Source: Streptococcus sp. DD13 (GTDB lineage Bacteria > Bacillota > Bacilli > Lactobacillales > Streptococcaceae). Taken from it: DNA of 40,726 nt. The stretch is from positions 932,954 through 973,679 of the forward strand of contig NZ_KQ969506.1 of NCBI RefSeq assembly GCF_001578875.1. The letters run 5' to 3'. Below are positions 17,567 through 26,919 of this stretch, in pieces (position 1 is the stretch's first letter; every line of letters begins with the position of its first letter). Position numbers and translations under genes: made by a program. The notes under the pieces were generated by a model. The model saw only the letters and a list, made by a program, of their open reading frames with translations, made no database searches and was not told the origin of the DNA.

Positions 17567-18877
17567 TTATTTCCTCTTACGGGCAATCAGGTGAATCGGA
17601 GTTCCTTCAAAGACAAAGGCTTGACGGATTTGGTTTTCTAAGAACCGCAGGTAAGAGAAGTGCATGAGCTCTTCTTCGTTCACAAAGACCACAAAAGTCG
17701 GTGGTTTGGTTGCAACCTGGGTCGCATAGAAGATTTTTAGGCGCTTTCCCTTATCCGTCGGCGTCGGATTAATGGCAATGGCATCCATGATCACGTCATT
17801 TAAGACGGCTGACGGGATGCGGGTATTTTGACTCTCACTGATTTGTTTGATCAATCCCGGAAGTTTATGGAGACGCTGTTTGGTCCTTGCTGAGACAAAA
17901 ATAATCGGGGCATAACTGATATATTGGAACTGGTCCCGGATGTCTTCTTCCCAATTCTTCATGGTATGATTGTCTTTTTCAACTGTGTCCCATTTATTGA
18001 CCACGATAATCATGCCCTTACCAGCCTCATGAGCGAATCCGGCAATCCGTTTGTCGTACTCGCGGATTCCTTCTTCTGCATTGATGACCATAAGGACGAC
18101 ATCTGATCGGTCAATAGCCCGCATGGCCCGCATGACGGAATATTTCTCTGTACTCTCGTAAACCTTACCAGACTTTCGCATACCAGCCGTATCAATCATG
18201 GTATATTCCTGACCTTCGCTATCGACAAAAGTCGTATCAATCGCATCACGGGTGGTTCCAGCAATCGGACTGGCAATGACCCGGTCTTCCCCTAGAATGG
18301 CATTGATTAGGCTCGATTTCCCAACATTGGGACGACCGATCAAAGAGAATTTAATCATGTCAGGATTTTCTGGTTCGATTTCATTGGGCAGATTTTCCAC
18401 AATGGCATCTAAAACATCTCCTGTCCCGATCCCATGCACAGACGACACCGGATAAGGGTCTCCTAAGCCTAGGGCATAGAAATCATAGATTTCATTACGC
18501 ATTTCAGGGTTATCGACCTTATTCACCACTAGAATGACCGGCTTATGGGTCTGGTAGAGGCGACGTGCGACATACTCGTCCGCATCGGTAATCCCTTCCT
18601 TTCCGGATACGACAAAGACAATAACATCTGCCTCATCCATGGCGATGTCTGCTTGATGTTTAATTTGCTCCATAAAAGGGGCGTCGACATCATCAATCCC
18701 ACCAGTATCAATCAAAGAAAATTTGCGATTGAGCCATTCTCCTGTCGCATAAATCCGGTCTCGGGTCACCCCTTCGACATCTTCGACAATGGAGATCCGC
18801 TCCCCCGCAATCCGGTTAAATAAGGTCGATTTCCCAACATTGGGACGACCGACGATGGCAATCGTTGGTAAAGCCAT
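17567..18877 (-). CDS. der: Ribosome-associated GTPase Der (EngA)
   Basis: A 436-residue GTPase with two tandem G domains followed by a KH-like domain, the arrangement unique to Der. It is needed for 50S subunit maturation. Both domains start with GRPNVGKS (10-17 and near 182) and carry NKVD and NKWD G4 motifs; DTGG and DTAG give the two G3 motifs. The C-terminal KH-like region ends [15 protein letters not shown]. It is last in the nrdR-dnaB-dnaI-nitroreductase-der run, 14 bp after the nitroreductase stop. Confidence 0.97.
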   Translation of the reverse strand: MALPTIAIVGRPNVGKSTLFNRIAGERISIVEDVEGVTRDRIYATGEWLNRKFSLIDTGGIDDVDAPFMEQIKHQADIAMDEADVIVFVVSGKEGITDADEYVARRLYQTHKPVILVVNKVDNPEMRNEIYDFYALGLGDPYPVSSVHGIGTGDVLDAIVENLPNEIEPENPDMIKFSLIGRPNVGKSSLINAILGEDRVIASPIAGTTRDAIDTTFVDSEGQEYTMIDTAGMRKSGKVYESTEKYSVMRAMRAIDRSDVVLMVINAEEGIREYDKRIAGFAHEAGKGMIIVVNKWDTVEKDNHTMKNWEEDIRDQFQYISYAPIIFVSARTKQRLHKLPGLIKQISESQNTRIPSAVLNDVIMDAIAINPTPTDKGKRLKIFYATQVATKPPTFVVFVNEEELMHFSYLRFLENQIRQAFVFEGTPIHLIARKRK

Positions 18878-18891
18878 AATGTTTCTCGCTT

Positions 18892-19605
18892 CTATAATAA
18901 TTTGTGTTGTTCAAGTAATCGTTTGGTTTCTGCTTGCTCTTTCTGGCCAAATTGTTGGACAATCCGTTCGGACCAGAGATTTTGCTGGCGACTTCCGGCA
19001 TAGGCCGTTTGGACCGCATCATAGGCCTTGATCGTAGCAGTTGTCTGTTCTTGATAGACCTCTTCGAAAACCACCGTTTCATAGGGCAAACGTGGTTTGA
19101 CCGGATGATGCTGGTCTGGTTTCCCCAAAGCCAAGGAAAAAATGGGATAGGTGTAGTCAGGAAGCTGGAGCAAGTCCGCTATCTCCGTCGAATGCTGGCG
19201 TAAGAGCCCCATCATCACCCCACCATAGCCCAGACTTTCCGCAGCAAGTAAGGTATTCTGAGCGACCAAGGCCGTATCTACAGAAGAGATTAAGAGGTTT
19301 TCTGGTCCCTTAGCATCAAACGTCGCATCATGAAGTGTTGCCGCCTTACTAGCCCGATTTAAATCGCCTACAAAGACCAAGAGGGTGTCGCAGGATAAGA
19401 CTGCCGGTTGACTATCAATCGCATAGAAGGCTTCCTTTTTTTCTTGGGAGCGAATCACGATGATAGAGGTCGACTGGAAATTTTTCCAAGACGAAGCGGA
19501 CCGGCCTGCTTCGATGATTTCTCTCAACGTCGCATCGGGAATTCTCTCGTCGGTAAACCGACGGACCGAAATATGCCGTTTCATCACGTCTATGGTTTCA
19601 TTCAT
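18892..19605 (-). CDS. NfsA-like flavin nitroreductase family protein
   Basis: A 237-residue FMN-dependent nitroreductase-fold protein of the NfsA/FRP branch. The N-terminal [25 protein letters not shown] and [10 protein letters not shown] supply FMN phosphate contacts, [12 protein letters not shown] lies in the flavin region, and [19 protein letters not shown] is the typical end of the core. Such enzymes reduce quinones, nitroaromatics or flavins with NAD(P)H; the real substrate is unknown. Its start overlaps the dnaI end by 8 bp, so it is translated with replication genes, but a functional link is not evident. Confidence 0.9.
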   Translation of the reverse strand: MNETIDVMKRHISVRRFTDERIPDATLREIIEAGRSASSWKNFQSTSIIVIRSQEKKEAFYAIDSQPAVLSCDTLLVFVGDLNRASKAATLHDATFDAKGPENLLISSVDTALVAQNTLLAAESLGYGGVMMGLLRQHSTEIADLLQLPDYTYPIFSLALGKPDQHHPVKPRLPYETVVFEEVYQEQTTATIKAYDAVQTAYAGSRQQNLWSERIVQQFGQKEQAETKRLLEQHKLL

Positions 19606-20503
19606 AGCGTCGGTTCACCCCTTCTAAATGGATTTCCTTAGCTAGGTAACGGATACGTTCCATGACACGCTTGGCTTGCCAAGTCTCATCGCCGTTTCTA
19701 CCCGCAGCAAAATGGCGCTCCAAATCCTTGAAAGAAAAGTTCGATGTAAAAAAGGTTGGCAGATTTTCCTGCATCCTATGTTGGAGGATCACCTGCAGGA
19801 CATCATCTCGCACCCAAGCACTGTGTTGCTCTGCCCCGATATCATCTAGGATCAGGACTTGAGCAGACTTGATATCATCGATTTTTTCCTTGACAGAGGC
19901 ATCTTTAATGGCATTTCGGATATCAACCGCAAAAGTAGGGTAGTGGAGCATGGTCGTAGCCAATTGGTGCTGTTTGGATAATTGGTGTGCCAGATACGCC
20001 ATCAAGTAGGATTTCCCAATCCCAAAGTGACCAAAGAGGTATAAGCCTCGCTGGATATCTGGTGCAGAGGAAATGACCTCTTGCAAGGCCTGATAAACTT
20101 CAAAACGATTTTCATCCTGAAAATCTAGATCCTTCTGCGTAATGGCCCGTAAACTGGCCGGTAAGCTAATCAAGCGAATGCGGTTTTTGACGGCCTCTTC
20201 TCGACGAAAGTCTATCAACTCCTGTGTCTCCAGATAGGACACATCCGCATACCCTTCATTCATGATGAGGATCGGCTGATAGCCGGTTGCGATCACATCT
20301 TGAGAGTGGGCAGCAAACTTTGCCTCTTCTGAGATGAATTCTAGAAATTTCGGAATAGACCGCTCAATCTCTTGTTGCGTCATTTGATGCTCCGCTATAA
20401 ACTGGATCACGCGGGGGTCTGTCATCACAGATTGGACAATTTCTTCATAGGTTGCACGACTCTGGTTTTGTGCGGAAGATAATTGGTTCTTAATGGGCTC
20501 CAT
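19598..20503 (-). CDS. dnaI: Primosomal helicase loader DnaI
   Basis: A 301-residue AAA+ helicase loader that delivers the replicative helicase to the origin and to restart sites. The N-terminal region (1-130) binds the helicase. Walker A is GHFGIGKS (158-165), Walker B is LILDDIGAE (about 213-221), and an arginine-rich end follows (RVMERIRYLAKEIHLEGVNRR). The length is normal for DnaI. The ATG directly follows the dnaB stop with no gap, so the two loaders are produced together. Confidence 0.96.
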   Translation of the reverse strand: MEPIKNQLSSAQNQSRATYEEIVQSVMTDPRVIQFIAEHQMTQQEIERSIPKFLEFISEEAKFAAHSQDVIATGYQPILIMNEGYADVSYLETQELIDFRREEAVKNRIRLISLPASLRAITQKDLDFQDENRFEVYQALQEVISSAPDIQRGLYLFGHFGIGKSYLMAYLAHQLSKQHQLATTMLHYPTFAVDIRNAIKDASVKEKIDDIKSAQVLILDDIGAEQHSAWVRDDVLQVILQHRMQENLPTFFTSNFSFKDLERHFAAGRNGDETWQAKRVMERIRYLAKEIHLEGVNRRYE

Positions 20504-21691
20504 CTAGTCACCTCCTTCTTCTAATGCTTGGAATTGCTCGCGAAGAGCCGCCATTTTAGCTTGACCCTCTGCGGTTTTTTCTGTCTTGACTTCTTTTTTA
20601 CTCCACTCAGGAATGTTCGTTCGCTGGTTCGTGGTTGGCGCTACGGATGCTTTCTTATCAGAACGCCCTTGTTCTCGGAGAGTTCGTAAGGCATAAACCG
20701 CTTCTTCTGATGTATGGATCCCCTTGTAGGAAAAGTCATTGGCGACCTTTTTGGCATACGTTTCATTAATATTAGCTGAATCCACACGGTTCAGGGTATA
20801 GAGAACCACGACATTGATCACTTCATCCAAAAGACCTAGTGCTGCCAGGTCCTTTAAAAGGGCTGTCTCTGACGGCATGACTTGGGCATTTCGGTTCTGC
20901 TTTAGAAGAACCAAGAACTCTTTCGCGGAATGCGACTTGGCCTCCCGGGAAACCGCCTGCTCTTGTGCCGTAAGATCTTTCTCCTTCACTTGTTGCGGGC
21001 GCAACTGTTGCGCTAATCGCTTCATAGAAAATGTTCGACCCACCGCCGTTTTTTTGGCCAACTGATAAAGATCCATCCAAGACTGCCCTGTCTTATCGGC
21101 TAGCTGATACAAGGCTACGGTATCGGAAGACCGGTCTTCGAAATGATACTGTTCCCGTTGCATCATGCTTTCAAAGGCCTCGAGTTGAAAATGCGGGATA
21201 CCAGATTCCCTTTCTCCTTCCGTCTGTGACGAAACAGGGCTTGACTGCCCATCCATTTCAAATACAGCCGAGAAGGATTTGCTGATATTTTCTCCTACAG
21301 GATCCACCTGTTCTTGCAATTGTTCAAGTGCCGGCTCTCCGATGCGTTGAGCTAAAAGTCCTGCTAAAAGAGGTTGCCTTAGAAAGCGGTCTCGAGGTAA
21401 AGCCGGTCGAAGGAGAAGGGTCGTGTGTTCCTCCTCTCGATACAATTGCAACAAGCCTAGTCCACAAAGTCGATCTAAAGCCGCTTCTAAGCGATCCATC
21501 CCCATATTCAGGTGATTGAGTAGATGGCTGAAGGTATAGGTTTCTTGGCCATTGTCATACTGAGATACAAGGTAGTGATACAAACTAAAGGCTTCCGGTC
21601 CCAAAATCGGCAAATAACATTGGGCCAAACTGATGGAATCTAAGCTAATCTTGGACTTCCTTAAATAGGAATAGGTTTGATTTGGTCTCAT
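20504..21691 (-). CDS. dnaB: Replication initiation and membrane attachment protein DnaB
   Basis: A 395-residue DnaB of the low-GC Gram-positive type, which is the primosome co-loader and not the helicase. The N-terminal winged-helix region covers about residues 1-100 (LPILGPEAFSLYHYL, SHLLNHLNMGMDRLEAALDRL). The DnaD/DnaB C-terminal domain is around 200-345, with LLDEVINVVVLYTL and FSYKGIHTSEEAVYALR. A charged tail ends the protein. It lies 1 bp after nrdR and abuts dnaI. This nrdR-dnaB-dnaI order is common in Firmicutes. Confidence 0.95.
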   Translation of the reverse strand: MRPNQTYSYLRKSKISLDSISLAQCYLPILGPEAFSLYHYLVSQYDNGQETYTFSHLLNHLNMGMDRLEAALDRLCGLGLLQLYREEEHTTLLLRPALPRDRFLRQPLLAGLLAQRIGEPALEQLQEQVDPVGENISKSFSAVFEMDGQSSPVSSQTEGERESGIPHFQLEAFESMMQREQYHFEDRSSDTVALYQLADKTGQSWMDLYQLAKKTAVGRTFSMKRLAQQLRPQQVKEKDLTAQEQAVSREAKSHSAKEFLVLLKQNRNAQVMPSETALLKDLAALGLLDEVINVVVLYTLNRVDSANINETYAKKVANDFSYKGIHTSEEAVYALRTLREQGRSDKKASVAPTTNQRTNIPEWSKKEVKTEKTAEGQAKMAALREQFQALEEGGD

Positions 21692-21692
21692 A

Positions 21693-22166
21693 CTAATCTT
21701 GTTTTTTACGTTTTTGGGAGTTGGTAATCTGTTTCAATAGCTTCTCAATCTCGCTCACATCCTTAAAGGAACGGTAGACAGAGGCGAAACGGACATAGGT
21801 GATTTCATCCAATTCTGCCAATTCTTCCATAACCAGATTGCCAATGACATCACTTAGTACTTCCCCGTCACTCTGTGCCCGCACGCGTTGTTCGATGCGG
21901 GATACCACTTCATCAATTTCTGAAGTGGACACCGGTCGTTTTTGAGCAGAACGGATGATGCCGTTAAAAATCTTTTCTCTTGAAAATTGCTCCCGTGTCC
22001 CGTCTTTTTTGACCACCACCAAGGTTTTTTCCTCGATCCGCTCATAAGTTGTAAAGCGGTGACCACAATGTTCACATAATCTGCGACGTCGGATGGTATT
22101 CCCATCTTCAGCCTGCCGACTGTCTACGACACTGGATTTGACACTATTACATTTTGGACAGCGCAT
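21693..22166 (-). CDS. nrdR: Transcriptional regulator NrdR
   Basis: A 157-residue repressor of ribonucleotide reductase genes that senses ATP/dATP. The zinc ribbon has C3, C6, C31 and C34 (MRCPKC ... [14 protein letters not shown]). An ATP-cone domain follows (about 48-138: [20 protein letters not shown]). The length is normal. The ATG at 22166 has AAGGAG 7 nt upstream; a second ATG two codons earlier is only 2 nt from that site. It is first in the dnaB-dnaI-der run. Confidence 0.97.
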   Translation of the reverse strand: MRCPKCNSVKSSVVDSRQAEDGNTIRRRRLCEHCGHRFTTYERIEEKTLVVVKKDGTREQFSREKIFNGIIRSAQKRPVSTSEIDEVVSRIEQRVRAQSDGEVLSDVIGNLVMEELAELDEITYVRFASVYRSFKDVSEIEKLLKQITNSQKRKKQD

Positions 22167-22196
22167 ATACATTCTCCTTCTTATTCCTATCAGTTC

Positions 22197-22205
22197 ATTT
22201 TACCA
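22197..22205 (-). promoter_or_regulatory. extended -10 promoter for the nrdR-dnaB-dnaI run
   Basis: The minus strand reads TGGTAAAAT about 30 nt before the nrdR ATG. A weak T-rich -35 region lies 17 bp upstream. Confidence 0.55.
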
Positions 22206-22221
22206 CAAAAGAGAGCAAAAC

Positions 22222-22243
22222 AAAAGGAAGCATCTTGCTTCCT
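22222..22243 (-). terminator. intrinsic terminator after the AI-2E family gene
   Basis: AGGAAGCA / TGCTTCCT (22225-22243) with a three-base loop, followed on the minus strand by TTTTGTTTTG. It lies 6 bp past the stop of the AI-2E family gene and ahead of the nrdR promoter. Confidence 0.8.
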
Positions 22244-22249
22244 CTTGGT

Positions 22250-23386
22250 TTATATAGTCTCTTCAGGGACAGAAGGATTACTGGCCTTTTGTTGCTTCAA
22301 GCGGTACTCCGTCCATTCTCTCATCAATCGATAAATCACAGCAAAGACTGGAACAAAGAAAATCATTCCCAATAAGCCAAATAGACTTCCTCCAATCAGA
22401 GCCGCTGCTAAGGTAAAAAGAGTTGGTAGACCGACGGATCGACCGACGACCCGAGGATAGATAATGTTTCCTTCCACCAACTGCAAAATGGCATAAATGA
22501 TCACTGCCAAAAGGGCCCGCAAAGGATTTTGCGTCACAATAAAGAGAGCCGTAATCGCACAGGCCGACATGGGACCGATATAAGGAATGAAGCTTAGGAC
22601 TCCCATCAAGACACCTGCCATCTCCGCATACGGGATTTGGGCAATGGAATAGGTCAAGTAGGTTAGAAAGCCCATAATAAAGGCTTCCAACATCTGTCGC
22701 ATGAGAAATTGGCTATAGGTTTCAGAAATCACCTTTCCTACATAACTAACAATCCCAGAAATACGCTTTGGAACAAAAGCTTCCATCAACTGATTGGTCA
22801 TGGATTTGAGATGCTCTTTTGCCCCTAAAAAGCTTAGTGTAAAGAAGAAAGCCATCACCCAGGTCAGAATACTTGAAAAAATACCATTTAGATTATCAAT
22901 CAAGCCAAATAAGATAGAGGGAGCATAGGTCGTAATGGTGTTGAAATTCGCATAGGTCCGAATCGTCTCCAAAGCCTGATTTCGAAGCTCCTCAGTCAAC
23001 AAGCCCCGCTTTTGCAAGTAGTTCACCCAGTCTGGGGCGTTAGTGCTGACATACTGGACAAACTCTTGGATCGTCACCGTCATCGTGGGAATAATGATCA
23101 TCATAATCCCTGTCACCACGAGAATAAAGCCAACGACAACTCCCAAAATAGCAAGACCCCGTTTGGCCACGCGGAGGTATGGTATTTTATCAAAAATTTC
23201 CTCGAATTTTTTCATCGGGACATTGAGAACAAAGGCCAAAATCGCTCCAATAATGAGGGCATTCATACTCCTTAAAAGAGTCTGCAGCATTCCATAAATA
23301 TCATTATAGTGGATCACTCCCAAAATAACAGCTGCTGCAAATAAGATGAGAAGGGCTTTTTCTTTAAAATCGTGACTTACTTTCAT
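22250..23386 (-). CDS. AI-2E family transporter-like (PerM/YdiK) membrane protein
   Basis: A 378-residue polytopic membrane protein with about eight hydrophobic helices. The AI-2E/PerM family pattern is clear: an N-terminal helix pair, a long periplasm-side amphipathic region (120-165), and the conserved second half with FIPYIGPMSACA, LQLVEGNIIYPRVVGRSVGLPTLFTLAAALIGG in pieces, and a GLLGMIFFVPVFAVIY end. Members include exporters of AI-2 and Na+/H+ antiporters, so the substrate is open. The start is an ATG with AAGGAAT upstream. It has its own promoter and terminator. Confidence 0.88.
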   Translation of the reverse strand: MKVSHDFKEKALLILFAAAVILGVIHYNDIYGMLQTLLRSMNALIIGAILAFVLNVPMKKFEEIFDKIPYLRVAKRGLAILGVVVGFILVVTGIMMIIIPTMTVTIQEFVQYVSTNAPDWVNYLQKRGLLTEELRNQALETIRTYANFNTITTYAPSILFGLIDNLNGIFSSILTWVMAFFFTLSFLGAKEHLKSMTNQLMEAFVPKRISGIVSYVGKVISETYSQFLMRQMLEAFIMGFLTYLTYSIAQIPYAEMAGVLMGVLSFIPYIGPMSACAITALFIVTQNPLRALLAVIIYAILQLVEGNIIYPRVVGRSVGLPTLFTLAAALIGGSLFGLLGMIFFVPVFAVIYRLMREWTEYRLKQQKASNPSVPEETI

Positions 23387-23416
23387 CGTACTATTCCTTA
23401 TCTCTGTTTAAGAACT

Positions 23417-23444
23417 ATTATACCGAAAGTCTCCAAAATAGCAA
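23417..23444 (-). promoter_or_regulatory. sigma-A promoter for the AI-2E family gene
   Basis: On the minus strand TTGCTA (23439-23444) and TATAAT (23417-23422) are separated by 16 bp. The box lies 31 nt before the ATG. Confidence 0.7.
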
Positions 23445-23487
23445 GAACTGCTTTGGTTTCCAATCACATCCCTTTGCGTCAAGAAGA

Positions 23488-23666
23488 CGAAAAGGGTGGG
23501 ACAGAAATCGGGAATTCCTTAGAATTCGATTTGGTCGTCCCACCTCCGCACAGTTGAATCGAGCTGTAAAAGCGGATGAAATCAGCCTAGTAGGGCCCAC
23601 TCAACCACTGCGTCTTGCTCGACAATCCAAAAACAAAAAAGAGGCTAGGACTGTTGTCCCAGCCCC
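23488..23666 (-). repeat. interspersed intergenic repeat, copy 2 (full length, inverted)
   Basis: The reverse complement aligns with copy 1 (9001-9186) from the GGCTGGGAC hairpin through GGATTGTCGAGCAAGACGCA and TTTACAGCTCGA to the AATCG...CGATT palindromic end, with scattered substitutions. The palindromic end here has an inner GAATTC-CTTA-GAATTC stem and outer GGGAC/GTCCC pairing. It lies between copA and the promoter of the AI-2E family gene. This covers most of the 342 bp gap between those genes. Confidence 0.88.
23634..23666 (-). terminator. terminator for the cop operon formed by the repeat end
   Basis: On the minus strand GGCTGGGAC and GTCCTAGCC pair around a four-base loop (23643-23664) and are followed by TCTTTTTTG. 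It lies 63 bp past the copA stop and belongs to repeat copy 2. Confidence 0.75.
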
Positions 23667-23728
23667 AACTGGGCCTAATAGATTTCTATCTGGTCACTGA
23701 TCGCCAGGTCTTGATCGACCAGCTCCTC

Positions 23729-25966
23729 CTATTCTCCTAAATCCATTCGAGTGTAGTTCAGAAGAAGGGAACTAATCAAGACAGAAAGGGAGCTAAAGGC
23801 CATGGCTAGACCAGCCAGCTCTGGATTTAGTGTGAAACCAACGCTAGCAAAGAGACCTGCAGCAATCGGAATCCCAATCACATTGTATACAAAAGCCCAA
23901 AACAGATTGAGCACAATCCGGCGGAAGGTCTTCTTGCTCATCTCCATAGCCCGTACGACCCCCATTAAGTCATTATGAGTCAGGATAATCCCACCTGATT
24001 CGATGGCAATATCGGTCCCAGATCCCATCGCGATTCCGACATCTGCAATAGATAAGGCAGGGGCATCATTGATCCCATCCCCGACAAACGCAACCTTCCG
24101 GGTTCTTTGCAAACGCTGGATTTGTTCTGCCTTTTCCTGCGGTAAGACATCAGCAATCACATGATCAATCCCTACCTGTTCTCCAATCGCTCGAGCCACT
24201 CGTTCGTGATCTCCTGTCAGCATAATCGTTTCAAGGCCTCGACGTTTGAGCTGACGAATGGCTGCTTTAGAGCTCTCTTTTGGAGCATCCTGGATAGCGA
24301 TCAAGCCGATGACTTCTGCTTCTACAGCCAACATCACGACCGTCTTTGCTTCATCCTGAAGTTTGCGCATCGACTCCTGTAACTGGACAGAGAACTGTCG
24401 ACCCTCTTGGAATTTCGCATTGCCTAGGTAGGCCATCTGTCCTTCGACTCGGCCTTGTACGCCCATTCCTTCCACAGCTTGGAACTCTTGAACTGGTGGC
24501 ATCGAAACCTCGCTATCTTTTGCAAACTGCAAGACTGCCTGTGCCAGAGGATGCTCTGAATATTCTTCTAGTGCAGCAGCGATCGATAGGACACGATTGC
24601 GGTCTCCGACGATATCGGTCACCTCCGGTTTCCCCTTGGTAATGGTTCCGGTCTTGTCAAAAACAAGGGTTTGAACGCTTTGAATTTCTTGTAATACCGT
24701 TCCGTTTTTGATGAGAACCCCCATCTTAGCCGATCGTCCGGTCCCCACCATGAGAGCGGTTGGAGTAGCTAAACCCAGTGCGCAAGGGCAGGCGATAATG
24801 AGAACCGATACCCCATACAAAAGCGCCTCGTTCAGGCTGACCCCAACAATCGCATACCACACCATAAAAGTTCCGATTGCTAAAATGGTCACAAGGGGTA
24901 CGAAAATCTTTGAAATCTTGTCTGTCAGGTCTTGGATCGGAGCGTGACTAGACTGCGCTTTTTTCACAAAATCCACAATCTGCGCTAACAAAGTGTCTGA
25001 ACCGACCTTCTCTGCTCGAAAGATAATCGTTCCATTCGTATTGATGGTAGAACCAATGACGGGATCTCCAATCCCTTTGCTCGTTGGCATGGGTTCTCCT
25101 GTCACCATAGACTCATCAATCTTGGTTTTTCCTTCTGTGACCACTCCATCAACAGCGATTTTCTCTCCCGGACGGACACGAATGAGATCCCCAATCTTTA
25201 CTTCTTCCAAAGGCACAGAGACATAGTCCCCGTCTCGATAAACCTGAGCTGTTTTTGCTTGTAAGTCGAGCAATTTTTCCACTGCCTGGGAGGCACTGCG
25301 ACGCATGCGTTCTTCAAACACCTGTCCCAAAAGGATAAAGAATATAATAAAACCAGCACTCTCAAAATAGACCGGTAAGTCAGGCGTGAAGAGGGCCACT
25401 AGACTATAGACGTACGCTACCAGGGTCCCAAGAGCGACCAAGGTGTCCATATTGGCATTGTGCTTTTTAAAGGAGGCCCAGGCAGATTGAAGAAAACCTC
25501 TTCCTGAAAGGAGCATGATAGGAGTCGTTGCTATAAACGTTCCCCAGCGCATCCACTCGTGACTGAAGAGACCCGTGTACATCCCAATCATCAATAGCAA
25601 TAAGACGGCAGAAAACACCGTCGCTAAGAGAAATCGTTCCCAGGTCCCCCATGGACGGCGACTGGATGGTTCCACAACCGTGTAGGTTCCTTTTTGCATT
25701 TTCATCCCACACGAAAACTCAAATTCCCCCGTTTCCTGAGGGGTAAAGCGAATGACCCGCTCTTCTCCTTCCGCAATCGGCTCTAAAATCCCCTCGTGTT
25801 CAAATAAAATTTCTTTGTAACAGGCTGAAGGAGTCGTCCGATGAAAGGTCAGCTCAGCCGGAACTCCCTTTTGCAGTCGGATATGAGCTGGGTGGTAGCC
25901 CTTTTCTGCCCTAATTCTGATCTTTTGAATGCCATTTTCTAAATTGGCCATATGTAGTTCTGACAT
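23729..25966 (-). CDS. copA: Copper-exporting P1B-type ATPase CopA with cupredoxin-like N-domain
   Basis: A 745-residue copper-efflux ATPase of the cytoplasmic membrane. Instead of a heavy-metal-associated CxxC domain, residues 1-100 form a cupredoxin-like domain with C49, C86, M88 and M90 (SCGMKM). Membrane helices, the copper-binding CPCALG, TGEPMPTSKG, phosphorylation motif DKTGT, an HP motif (EHPLA) and hinge GDGINDAP follow in the usual P1B-1 order. The ATG at 25966 has AAGGGAGAG upstream; a longer form from 25996 lacks a site. It is last in copY-cupA-copA and should be induced by copper. Confidence 0.96.
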   Translation of the reverse strand: MSELHMANLENGIQKIRIRAEKGYHPAHIRLQKGVPAELTFHRTTPSACYKEILFEHEGILEPIAEGEERVIRFTPQETGEFEFSCGMKMQKGTYTVVEPSSRRPWGTWERFLLATVFSAVLLLLMIGMYTGLFSHEWMRWGTFIATTPIMLLSGRGFLQSAWASFKKHNANMDTLVALGTLVAYVYSLVALFTPDLPVYFESAGFIIFFILLGQVFEERMRRSASQAVEKLLDLQAKTAQVYRDGDYVSVPLEEVKIGDLIRVRPGEKIAVDGVVTEGKTKIDESMVTGEPMPTSKGIGDPVIGSTINTNGTIIFRAEKVGSDTLLAQIVDFVKKAQSSHAPIQDLTDKISKIFVPLVTILAIGTFMVWYAIVGVSLNEALLYGVSVLIIACPCALGLATPTALMVGTGRSAKMGVLIKNGTVLQEIQSVQTLVFDKTGTITKGKPEVTDIVGDRNRVLSIAAALEEYSEHPLAQAVLQFAKDSEVSMPPVQEFQAVEGMGVQGRVEGQMAYLGNAKFQEGRQFSVQLQESMRKLQDEAKTVVMLAVEAEVIGLIAIQDAPKESSKAAIRQLKRRGLETIMLTGDHERVARAIGEQVGIDHVIADVLPQEKAEQIQRLQRTRKVAFVGDGINDAPALSIADVGIAMGSGTDIAIESGGIILTHNDLMGVVRAMEMSKKTFRRIVLNLFWAFVYNVIGIPIAAGLFASVGFTLNPELAGLAMAFSSLSVLISSLLLNYTRMDLGE

Positions 25967-26072
25967 ATTCTCTCCCTTATACACTGTGCTGGACATACAT
26001 TACGAAAAGGCCATTTCCTTCACCACTCTGCAGTCCTTGCAAAAACTTCCATTTTGAACGCACGAAAATCCC

Positions 26073-26441
26073 TTATTCCACAATGAGCTGTCCATGCATC
26101 ATGTTCATCCCACACGCAAAGCCATATGTCCCGCTCTCTTTTGGTGTAATCTCCACCACATAGCGGTCGTTTAAGGGCAAATCCGCATGCACCCCAAAGT
26201 CTGGAAAGACGATTTGGTCTAAACACGAAGAGGGGTCCTTTCGGTGGAAAACAATCCGAGCAGGCACATCTTTTTTCAAAATGATTCGGCTTGGAGAATA
26301 CCCTCCCATCACCTCTACTTCAATCTCTTGATAGCCCGACCGCCGCTGAGCACGCTTCCCATCCTCCTCGTGATGTCCAAAAAACCACCACCAGATAAAA
26401 GCAATTATGGCTAGACAAATAATAGATACGATTAGCGTCAT
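26073..26441 (-). CDS. cupA: Copper chaperone CupA, membrane-anchored cupredoxin
   Basis: A 122-residue protein with one N-terminal membrane helix (about 3-21, ending IWWWFFG) and a C-terminal cupredoxin-like domain. The copper ligands C73, C110, M112 and M114 (CGMNMM) correspond to the two Cu(I) sites described for pneumococcal CupA. It binds Cu(I) and is thought to pass it to the matching domain of CopA; the two domains here share the same Cys/Met pattern. It lies 37 bp after copY and 106 bp before copA. Confidence 0.92.
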   Translation of the reverse strand: MTLIVSIICLAIIAFIWWWFFGHHEEDGKRAQRRSGYQEIEVEVMGGYSPSRIILKKDVPARIVFHRKDPSSCLDQIVFPDFGVHADLPLNDRYVVEITPKESGTYGFACGMNMMHGQLIVE

Positions 26442-26478
26442 CTTTCGACCTTCCTTTCATTCAGAGACAAGGTAATCT

Positions 26479-26874
26479 CTACATACAATTGCAAGCCACC
26501 TCTGGAACGGCTTCTAGCTTCTTTTTTTCTAGTAAACATTGCAACTCCTGCAATTCGAAAAGGGTAAAATCACTCTGATCCACAAGTTTTGCAAGAACCT
26601 GCTTCATTTTCCGAGAACAAACCTTGCTTTGCACGTCTTCTACGACCACCTCAAGGCTCTCTTCCTGGGTCAATAGAGCAGAGTAAAGGTAAGACTTCCC
26701 CCGCTTTTCTCTTGATAGACACTGCTTGTCCACCAGACGACTCAAGAGGGTTTTGATGGTTGACTTGGACCAGGAAAAACGGTCTGCCAATTGTTCAATC
26801 AGATCACTACTCGTCAAATTCCCTTTCATCCATATGATTTTCATGACTTGCCACTCGGCATTTGAAATATGCAT
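26479..26874 (-). CDS. copY: CopY/BlaI-family copper-responsive repressor
   Basis: A 131-residue winged-helix repressor of the BlaI/MecI/CopY family. The N-terminal HTH covers residues 5-68 (AEWQVMKIIWMKGNLTSSDLI, SKSTIKTLLSRLVDK). The C-terminus ends ACNCM, a single CxC (C128, C130) rather than the CxCxxxxCxC of Enterococcus hirae CopY. Zinc binding should hold the dimer on DNA, and Cu(I) should release it. AAGGAGG precedes the ATG. Two operators flank the promoter just upstream, so the operon is autoregulated. Confidence 0.95.
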   Translation of the reverse strand: MHISNAEWQVMKIIWMKGNLTSSDLIEQLADRFSWSKSTIKTLLSRLVDKQCLSREKRGKSYLYSALLTQEESLEVVVEDVQSKVCSRKMKQVLAKLVDQSDFTLFELQELQCLLEKKKLEAVPEVACNCM

Positions 26875-26892
26875 TGCTCCCTCCTTTTGATT

Positions 26893-26902
26893 TACATCTG
26901 TA
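26893..26902. promoter_or_regulatory. CopY operator (downstream cop box)
   Basis: TACATCTGTA, which on the minus strand is TACAGATGTA and fits the cop box TACANNTGTA exactly. It lies between the -10 and the copY ribosome binding site. Confidence 0.9.
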
Positions 26903-26919
26903 AACCTTTTGATACGAAT

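Noticed and set aside
22250..23386. Firm call of an autoinducer-2 exporter
   Set aside because: The family name is historical; members transport different substrates and no quorum-sensing gene is nearby.
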